From Chloroflexota bacterium (GTDB lineage: Bacteria; Chloroflexota; Anaerolineae; Aggregatilineales; Phototrophicaceae), in NCBI GenBank assembly GCA_026707665.1, contig JAPOWK010000054.1, positions 1 through 48,601 on the forward strand: DNA of 48,601 nucleotides, in the 5' to 3' direction. This document shows, piece by piece, positions 43,500-48,601 of the stretch (position 1 is the first letter of the stretch; each line of letters starts with the position of its first letter). The notes under the pieces were generated by a model. It did not search any database and had not been told where the DNA came from. It saw nothing but the letters and a program-made list of their open reading frames with translations. The position numbers and the translations under genes are program-made.

Positions 43500-43883
43500 T
43501 TCGAGGGGACCTGTAGTCACAAAGTCGCGGTTGAAAGAATCAATGGCATATCATGGACTCCAAACATCATCAAGCATTATCGCGCCCAGGCCGGGCTTAG
43601 CGGCATCATTCATAAATGATCCAACTGGCTAGCGCGCGACTCTGAAGTATCAAATGTATAGGCGCCGCTACAAGCTCTTTCCATTACACTATCATACGGC
43701 TCGCACTCCACACCGCAACCGTAGAGATACCTAACTGAGATTCAATTTTTGAAAAAGCCTACAACTGGTTATAGAAGCAGCCTGGTTTGGCTCTCCTTCA
43801 GTCGTTCGTGTCGGCGGTCAGTGTCTACGCGACCTGCGCGACCCTCGGCTGCCTGAACCAAATAGGAGTTGGTGTCAAGAGCG
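43500..43883. other. Intergenic region, mostly featureless
   Basis: The part next to the SGNH gene (43500-43592) is the 5' flank shared with copy A. A small perfect hairpin ATCATT-CATA-AATGAT lies at 43605-43620. I see no gene or REP unit here. Confidence 0.6.
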
Positions 43884-44288
43884 CTAATTCAGCCGCATCC
43901 GGCGCAAGCCCTGAAAGGCAGGATCACCCTGAATCTCGCTCCAGCGAGCCTCGCCACCGTCGGTATGCCATTCGACAACGAACATGCCGTCCACATCCTG
44001 GTAGGTGAAAGTCGGCTTCAAGCCGAGCAGAATCTGACGGACGGTGCCGATGACGTCTTTGCGCTCCTCGCCCATGCGCAAGGTGAAATACTGCCCGGAG
44101 ACGAATTCAAAATATATCGGCATGCCTTCCAGGCTGCCCTCCATCTGGATCGGCGCTTCCGCCTGCGTGCAGCTCATAAAGACATTCTGCAGACGATTGT
44201 TCCACAAGGAGTGATTCACGCGCTCTTCAATGTAGTAGGGGCGCGGCTCGGGGGTTGAGTAAAACCACTGGCGGGCGGTATTTGCCAT
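43884..44288 (-). CDS. Conserved-looking small soluble protein, unknown
   Basis: A 134-residue acidic/aromatic protein with no signal or membrane span. WFYSTPEPRPYYIEERVNHSLWNNRL, MEGSLEGMPIYFEFVSGQYFTLRMG and a tail with VDGMFVVEW suggest an alpha+beta fold, but I do not recognise the family. GGAGAG lies about 9 bases before the ATG. It is divergently transcribed from the LexA-like gene; the intergenic region carries an SOS-box-like site, so it could share control. Confidence 0.65.
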   Translation of the reverse strand: MANTARQWFYSTPEPRPYYIEERVNHSLWNNRLQNVFMSCTQAEAPIQMEGSLEGMPIYFEFVSGQYFTLRMGEERKDVIGTVRQILLGLKPTFTYQDVDGMFVVEWHTDGGEARWSEIQGDPAFQGLRRMRLN

Positions 44289-44382
44289 CGTGCGGCTCTC
44301 CGGGATTGGGCACTTTGCAACGCGCCTAGTTTAACGCAAAACGAGCGGACCAGAAATAGCGAAAGATTCTTCAAAAGACATA

Positions 44383-44394
44383 GAACAGATGTTC
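44383..44394. promoter_or_regulatory. SOS-box-like LexA site
   Basis: GAAC-AGAT-GTTC matches the Gram-positive type LexA site (GAAC-N4-GTTC, with the preferred RNRY spacer). It overlaps the likely -35 region of the promoter whose -10 is TATACT at 44405-44410 and lies 60 bases before the ATG of a LexA-like DNA-binding protein. An ACTGT-A-ACAGT palindrome follows at 44408-44418. Confidence 0.55.
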
Positions 44395-44404
44395 GCTCTT
44401 ATGC

Positions 44405-44410
44405 TATACT
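44405..44410 (+). promoter_or_regulatory. -10 element of LexA-like gene
   Basis: TATACT matches the -10 consensus at 5 of 6 positions. A weak -35 (AGAACA, 44382-44387) lies 17 bases upstream and overlaps the SOS-box-like site, so a LexA-type repressor would block the promoter. Confidence 0.45.
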
Positions 44411-44453
44411 GTAACAGTCTTAAGAAAGTCATCTTGGGAAAGGGACCCCGTTC

Positions 44454-44732
44454 ATGAAATATCGCGACAATCGCAGCCGACGCATTTTCGCCTTCATCTG
44501 CCGCTACACTGCCGAATTCGGCTTCCCGCCGACGCTCGGGGAAATCGCCGCTGACGAGGGCTTCAAATCGAATTCCGGCGTGATACGACATTTGGACAAG
44601 CTGGAGAAATGGGGCTGGATCGAGCGTTATCATGGCAACGCGCGCAGCATCCGCATCCTGCGCCGCTGCGAAGGCGCCCCGGTTAGAGCAGATAACGCGA
44701 ATTCTTCTCGCCTATACTTTCGGCCGCGATAA
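44454..44732 (+). CDS. LexA-type winged-helix DNA-binding protein without protease domain
   Basis: A 92-residue protein that consists of the LexA N-terminal DNA-binding fold only. RRIFAFICRYTAEFGFPPTLGEIAADEGFKSNSGVIRHLDKLEKWGWIER matches LexA's R-x-x-V-x-x-x-I, GxPPT-x-x-EIA, GF-x-S, HL-x-x-L and G-x-I pattern. The usual C-terminal S24 protease with cleavage site and Ser/Lys dyad is absent; only ~20 extra residues follow. Family members of this sort may compete with or replace LexA at its sites (inference). The 3' end overlaps the convergent gene at 44683 by 50 bases. Confidence 0.82.
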   Translation: MKYRDNRSRRIFAFICRYTAEFGFPPTLGEIAADEGFKSNSGVIRHLDKLEKWGWIERYHGNARSIRILRRCEGAPVRADNANSSRLYFRPR

Positions 44733-45225
44733 CCACGCTCGATTGCGGCAAGACGTAATATTGATACAGCTCGCCCGTGATGAATTGACGCGCCAGCGCG
44801 CCATCCAAGAGCTTGTAGGTTTGCAGCTCGATTCGCAGCGTCAGATAGAGGGGATGGGTGCGCAGCGTGTAGCGGCTCGTGCGCCCCTTGACGATCCGCA
44901 CCGCTTCCGCCTCGCGATCCATGGTAAGCAACCGCAGAAAGCGATTGTAGTCGGTCGTCAGGTAAATCATGACGCCGACCACCGCCACTTCGATCGCCAG
45001 CGCCAAGGGCAAAGCCAGCACGCGCACGAAGGTCAGAACCACCACCATAATCGTGATGGCGATGGCCAATTTCACGGCGCGCCGCGTCAACTGTGCCATG
45101 CGCGCCTCAAACTGGTCGATCTGCCCTTGCAGCGACTTTAACTGCGCCTCGCTCATCAAGCCGAGGCGATTGTTCTTGAGATCGTTGGGCGAGGCGGCGA
45201 TGATCTGCGAACTTACGCGTCGCAT
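44683..45225 (-). CDS. Two-span membrane protein, unknown function
   Basis: A 180-residue protein. A predicted N-terminal coiled coil (MSEAQLKSLQGQIDQFEARMAQL) leads into two membrane spans (KLAIAITIMVVVLTFVRVLAL and ALAIEVAVVGVMIYL). A cytosolic C-terminal domain follows with LTMDREAEAVRIVKGRTSRYTLRTHPLYLTLRIELQTYKLLDG. I do not recognise a family. The ATG at 45225 has AGAGGA upstream; a longer frame up to 45633 translates only repeat DNA. It converges on and overlaps the LexA-like gene by 50 bases. Confidence 0.7.
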   Translation of the reverse strand: MRRVSSQIIAASPNDLKNNRLGLMSEAQLKSLQGQIDQFEARMAQLTRRAVKLAIAITIMVVVLTFVRVLALPLALAIEVAVVGVMIYLTTDYNRFLRLLTMDREAEAVRIVKGRTSRYTLRTHPLYLTLRIELQTYKLLDGALARQFITGELYQYYVLPQSSVVIAAESIGEKNSRYLL

Positions 45226-45805
45226 GGGATCGTTCCTCTGGTTGCGCTGCATTACAAGTGTACCAAGTATGAGCGTCTTGCTCAATTGATTGCCACCATG
45301 AACGAATCGAATTTGAACTACACGCATTTGCAAAGCCCCCACCCCAATCCTCTCCCCCATACAGATCTGAGGACAAGATAGGTTTGGTGCGAATGGTTGC
45401 AAAAGTGACAGGGCAATAATCACAAGCATCTTATAGGGCGATAATTGTAGGGGCGACCCAGTGAGTCGCCCGTATACGCCCAAGACAACACTGAATTCGC
45501 AATGATATTCCCATCGCTGAAAAACTGTAGTGTCCTCCCCCATACAGAGGGAGGGGCTCATTTCGCAAATGTCAAAATCATTAGCTCCCCCTCTCCCCTT
45601 GTGGGAGCGGGGGCCGCGGATGAGGGGTAGCATTGCGCGTCAAACGCCCATTTGCTGACAAGCCCTGTTGGAGCGACCAACTTGCTCGCCCATCACCACA
45701 GCCGAGTTCCAGGTTTTCTCGGGTTCCTAATCTTCCATGAGTGAACTTGTGAGCGGCTGTGGTAAAACAGGGGAACGCGGATAAAGACGATATTGGAGTG
45801 GTCGA
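45226..45805. other. Repeat-dense intergenic region
   Basis: It contains type B G/C-tract repeats at 45336-45372 and 45534-45630 (CTCCCCCTCTCCCCTTGTGGGAG then GGGG and AGGGG tracts), a REP at 45447-45471 (GTAGGGGCGACCCAGTGAGTCGCCC) and a REP variant at 45667-45691 (GTTGGAGCGACCAACTTGCTCGCCC). A candidate extended -10, TGTGGTAAAAC, lies at 45758-45768 before the dehydrogenase gene. Confidence 0.7.
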
Positions 45806-46816
45806 ATGGCAACGGAGAGACCGAAGATCTTAATCGCCCTGCGCCCGGCGCTCTACGACCGGCTCTTCGCGCCAGCGCAGCAAGTGCGGCTGCGCGGCTT
45901 GGGCGATGTGACGATGCCGGCGCAAGCGGGCGACCTCAGCGAGGCGCAACTGAGCGCGCTCATCGGCGGTCACGATATCGTCATCACAAGCTGGGGCAGC
46001 CCCTCATTTTCCGCTGCGATACTCGCCGAAGCTGACCGGCTGAAACTGATCGCGCATTCGGCCGGCTCGATCAAGCAATTGCTGCCGCCACCCGCCTTCG
46101 CCGCTGGAAGACGCGTCACCCATGTCGCTTACTCCATGTCGATTCCAGTTGCCGAAACGACCGTGGCGCTGATCCTCCTTTGCCTGCGGAATTATCATAA
46201 GATCGATCGCGCCTTCCATGACGAGGGCTGGGCGGCGGCGCGGGAGCTGCCAGCGGGCGCCGAATTGGCGGGGAACCGAGTCGGCGTGATTGGCGCCGGC
46301 TATACTGGGCGCGCCGTCATTCGCCGATTGCTGGCGCTGGAGGCGCATGTCTCGCTCTACGATCCCTACGTCAGCGAAGACAGCGCGGCGGCGCTGGGCG
46401 CGCGTAAAGTCCCGCTGGAGACGCTGATGCGCGAATGCCCCATCGTGACCTTGCAGGCGCCGGCGACCGCCGAGACTTATCGCATGATTGGCGCCAAACA
46501 GTTGAGTTGGCTGCGCGACGGCGCCATATTCATCAACACAGCGCGCGCCCATCTCATCGACGAGGCGGCGCTGCTGGCTGAACTGCAAAAGGGGCGGATC
46601 AGCGCGGCGCTGGATGTCTTCGACCAGGAGCCGCTGCCGGACGACAGCCCCTTCCGCGGGCTGGACAACCTCATCATCACACCGCATATCGCCGCCGTCA
46701 CGCATCAAGCCTACAAACGTCAAGGAGAAATCACGGTGGACGAGGTGGCGCGTTTCCTCGGCGAAGGCACATTGCGTTACGAAGTCACGCGCGATATGCT
46801 CGACACGATGGCTTAA
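45806..46816 (+). CDS. D-isomer-specific 2-hydroxyacid dehydrogenase
   Basis: A 336-residue NAD(P)-dependent dehydrogenase. GVIGAGYTGRAVI (~158-170) is the dinucleotide-binding loop. The catalytic residues are Arg in NTARAHLID, Glu in FDQEPLPD and His in ITPHIAAVT. It is more canonical than the distant homologue at 31172. GGAG precedes the ATG. The following SDR and isomerase-like genes and the sugar permease at the window end suggest the group handles a sugar acid or ketose. The substrate is not readable from sequence. Confidence 0.92.
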   Translation: MATERPKILIALRPALYDRLFAPAQQVRLRGLGDVTMPAQAGDLSEAQLSALIGGHDIVITSWGSPSFSAAILAEADRLKLIAHSAGSIKQLLPPPAFAAGRRVTHVAYSMSIPVAETTVALILLCLRNYHKIDRAFHDEGWAAARELPAGAELAGNRVGVIGAGYTGRAVIRRLLALEAHVSLYDPYVSEDSAAALGARKVPLETLMRECPIVTLQAPATAETYRMIGAKQLSWLRDGAIFINTARAHLIDEAALLAELQKGRISAALDVFDQEPLPDDSPFRGLDNLIITPHIAAVTHQAYKRQGEITVDEVARFLGEGTLRYEVTRDMLDTMA

Positions 46817-46880
46817 GTGACTTCAAAGCGATGGATAGCGACGGCCTTATGAGTGTTGTTCCATATACATCGCAACAGCT

Positions 46881-46905
46881 GTACGGGCGAGCCGGTGGCT
46901 CGCCC
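46881..46905 (+). repeat. REP variant, near-identical to 23919-23944
   Basis: GTACGGGCGAGCCGGTGGCTCGCCC. The foot is GTAC instead of GTAG. The copy 23 kb away is the same across this unit, pointing to recent spread of this variant. Confidence 0.75.
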
Positions 46906-46977
46906 ACCGTTGCTACAGACTACTATTCAGCATCCGCATGAAATCGAGGTTCAGATTTGACGAAACGGGAGGGATAC

Positions 46978-47712
46978 ATGGGAGCACTGGATGGCAAGAA
47001 CATAATCGTAACGGGCGCGAGCAGCGGCTTCGGCGAAGCAATCACGCTGGCCTGCGCGGCGGCGGGCGCCAATGTGAGCTTGGTCGCGCGGCGGCGAGAA
47101 TTGCTCGAATCTGCCGCGGAAGCGGCGCGCGCGCTGAAGGGCGGCGGTCAGGCGCTGGTTTGCCCGGCTGATGTCAGCGATAACGAGCAGATCGTCGCGA
47201 CGCTGGAGCAGACAAGGGCGGCTCTCGGGCCGATTGACGTGCTGGTCAACAACGCCGGCTTCAACCACACTGAGCGCTCCATCGCCGATACTTCGGCCGA
47301 GCAATGGCGCGAGCTGTTGGAGGTGAATTTGACCAGCGCTTTCGTCTTCACCAAGGCGGTCATGCCCGAGATGATTGAACGCGGCGATGGCTTGATCGTC
47401 AATATCGCATCGCGCGCCGGCATGTACCCCAGCCTGCTCGCCGGCGTTGGTTACAGCGCCTCGAAGATCGGCATGGAAGCGCTGAATACGGTCACCAACG
47501 AAGAGGGCAATCCGCACGGGGTGCGCGCCTGCCTCCTCAATCCCGGCGCTGGAAACACCCCGATCATGGATCGCCGACCGGTCCAACCAAGTCGAGAGGC
47601 GAAAACCAAGATGATCCAGTCCGAAGACATCGCGGCGACGGTCGTCTTCCTCGCCAGCTTGCCGCCGCGTGTCCACATCGACTTTCTCTCCATAATGCCG
47701 ACCAAGAGCTAG
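46978..47712 (+). CDS. Short-chain dehydrogenase/reductase (SDR)
   Basis: A 244-residue classical SDR. TGASSGFGEA is the Gly-rich NAD(P) loop, NNAGF the stabilising motif, and the active site has Ser in NIASRAG with Tyr-x-x-x-Lys in YSASKIG. Downstream NPGAGNTPI replaces the usual PG motif. The ATG at 46978 follows GGGAGG; a TTG at 46957 is in frame but less likely. The stop is 14 bases before the sugar-isomerase-like gene, so the two are probably co-transcribed. It is likely a sugar or hydroxyacid oxidoreductase in the same pathway. Confidence 0.92.
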   Translation: MGALDGKNIIVTGASSGFGEAITLACAAAGANVSLVARRRELLESAAEAARALKGGGQALVCPADVSDNEQIVATLEQTRAALGPIDVLVNNAGFNHTERSIADTSAEQWRELLEVNLTSAFVFTKAVMPEMIERGDGLIVNIASRAGMYPSLLAGVGYSASKIGMEALNTVTNEEGNPHGVRACLLNPGAGNTPIMDRRPVQPSREAKTKMIQSEDIAATVVFLASLPPRVHIDFLSIMPTKS

Positions 47713-47726
47713 GCGGAGTTTGCCGA

Positions 47727-48518
47727 ATGAACCAATTGGCTGTTTTCACCAAGCCCTGGAAGACGCTGCCCTTGCGGCAATTGGCGCGGCATATCGGGTC
47801 GCTGGGCTTCGAATGGATCGAGCTGCCGGTACGGCCCGGCTTTCAAGTCGAGCCTGCGAATATCGAGCAGGATTTGCCAGCGGCGGTGAAAGTATTGGGC
47901 GAGCACGGCATCGGCGTCCTGAATGTTACTGCTGATTTTCCGCTGGATGATGAACGGCTGTACAGCGCCTGCGCCGAGGCCGGCATCGGCATGAACCGCG
48001 TCATGTTTTGGCAGCATGACCTGGACTACTGGTCAGCGGAAGCGGAAGCGCGCCGTCAGTTGGATGCCGCCCTGCCCTTCTGCGAGGGTTATGACTTTCA
48101 GATTGGCATCCAAAATCACTCGGGCCTCTTCGTGCCCGTCAATGAAATGGGCATGTACAACCTGGTGAAGGATTATGACCCGCGCCATGTGGCGGCGGTC
48201 TGGGACCCAGCCCATAACGCGCTCGAAGGCATGAACAGCGACTCCGCGCTTGATGTGCTGGCGCCGCATCTCTGCGTGGTCAACTTGAAGAATGCCTACT
48301 GGCGGCGGGTCAGCGGACCGGAAGCCGAAGTCGCCGAGTGGAAAATCTACTGGACATCGGGCGCGCAGGGCCGGGCGTCCTGGGCGGGGGTAATTGCGAA
48401 GCTCGAGGCGATCAACTATGAGGGACCGATCTGCTTCTCGGCTGAGTACAGCGATGAGGAGCACGTGGACGAACTGATTGCCAAGGATTTGGCGTTCGCG
48501 CGGGGGCTGCTGGCCTAA
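47727..48518 (+). CDS. Xylose-isomerase-like TIM barrel (sugar phosphate isomerase/epimerase)
   Basis: A 263-residue AP-endonuclease-2-type TIM barrel. Motifs: GFEWIELPV, IGIQNHSGLFVP with the metal-binding His, WDPAHNAL, LCVVNLKNAYW and CFSAEYSDE with the last Glu. These fit the sugar phosphate isomerase/epimerase group used in inositol, hexulose or unusual sugar catabolism. GGAG lies before the ATG. A permease gene for another sugar importer faces it on the opposite strand. The exact reaction is unknown. Confidence 0.88.
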   Translation: MNQLAVFTKPWKTLPLRQLARHIGSLGFEWIELPVRPGFQVEPANIEQDLPAAVKVLGEHGIGVLNVTADFPLDDERLYSACAEAGIGMNRVMFWQHDLDYWSAEAEARRQLDAALPFCEGYDFQIGIQNHSGLFVPVNEMGMYNLVKDYDPRHVAAVWDPAHNALEGMNSDSALDVLAPHLCVVNLKNAYWRRVSGPEAEVAEWKIYWTSGAQGRASWAGVIAKLEAINYEGPICFSAEYSDEEHVDELIAKDLAFARGLLA

Positions 48519-48530
48519 GGACTTTCCGGC

Positions 48531-48601
48531 TCAGCCTTTGATGCCGGAGGTGGCGATGCTTTCGATGAAGGCGCGCTGCAGGGCCAGATAGAAGATCAGC
48601 A
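48531..48601 (-). CDS. Sugar ABC transporter permease, MalG type (3' end only)
   Basis: The minus strand from the right edge reads LIFYLALQRAFIESIATSGIKG then stop. This is the standard C-terminal ending of CUT1 MalG-like permeases (QRxFVxGIxxGAxKG). Only the last 23 codons lie in the window. It converges with the sugar-isomerase gene 12 bases away, suggesting a linked sugar utilisation locus continues beyond the edge. Confidence 0.75.
   Translation of the reverse strand, partial: LIFYLALQRAFIESIATSGIKG

Noticed and set aside
45226..45633. N-terminal extension of the two-span membrane protein to 45633
   Set aside because: The extension translates REP and G/C-tract repeats; the ATG at 45225 has a ribosome binding site.

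Overview
This 48.6 kb window is a gene-dense bacterial segment of roughly 58-60% G+C by eye. It holds about 40 protein genes, and I see no rRNA, tRNA, CRISPR or phage. The mix suggests a heterotrophic member of the Chloroflexota, probably Anaerolineae-like: secreted proteins ending in SH3b modules, choice-of-anchor-Q beta-helix proteins, sugar ABC permeases with no adjacent ATPase, and many short GTAGGGGC...GCCC intergenic palindromes. No marker gene is present, so this placement is inference.

Layout. 1-4369 (minus): two paralogous secreted beta-helix proteins, one cut by the window edge, with a phytanoyl-CoA dioxygenase-like enzyme between them. 4499-7717 (plus): M42 aminopeptidase, zinc alcohol dehydrogenase and Gfo/Idh/MocA oxidoreductase in a tight run. 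7922-10372 (plus): ribokinase, nucleoside hydrolase and a yeast-type cytosine deaminase, a compact nucleoside/base salvage cassette. 10506-17295 (plus): three tandem secreted metallopeptidases of about 694 aa with HEXXH sites and C-terminal SH3b domains, plus a C-terminal scrap of an L-rhamnose mutarotase. 17468-21512 (plus): a sugar ABC transporter (binding protein and two permeases) interrupted by a REP-associated tyrosine transposase (RAYT) with flanking REP palindromes. 21747-28934 (plus): haloperoxidase-fold secreted protein with SH3b, GH3 glycosidase, membrane-anchored beta-propeller, LysM/M23 peptidase and HEAT-repeat protein. 29173-30342 (plus): YbdK-type carboxylate-amine ligase behind a perfect palindrome. 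30605-44288 (minus): coiled-coil membrane protein, 2-hydroxyacid dehydrogenase, WecA/TagO-like transferase, endonuclease/exonuclease/phosphatase protein, MutS-like ATPase, a tandem pair of SGNH proteins and several unknowns. 44454-48601: LexA-type DNA-binding protein behind an SOS-box-like site, a second 2-hydroxyacid dehydrogenase, SDR, sugar isomerase-like protein and the end of another sugar permease.

Themes. The cell takes up and breaks down sugars, nucleosides, peptides and glycans, and exports SH3b-tailed enzymes. The most striking layer is genome plasticity. A RAYT sits in the window with about 18 intergenic REP-like palindromes that share a GTAGGGG foot but have differing, base-paired stems. 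Two genes (an ABC permease and a hydroxyacid dehydrogenase) have their 3' tails duplicated on the far side of inserted DNA. There are also tandem duplications of peptidase and SGNH genes, and gene scraps at duplication borders.
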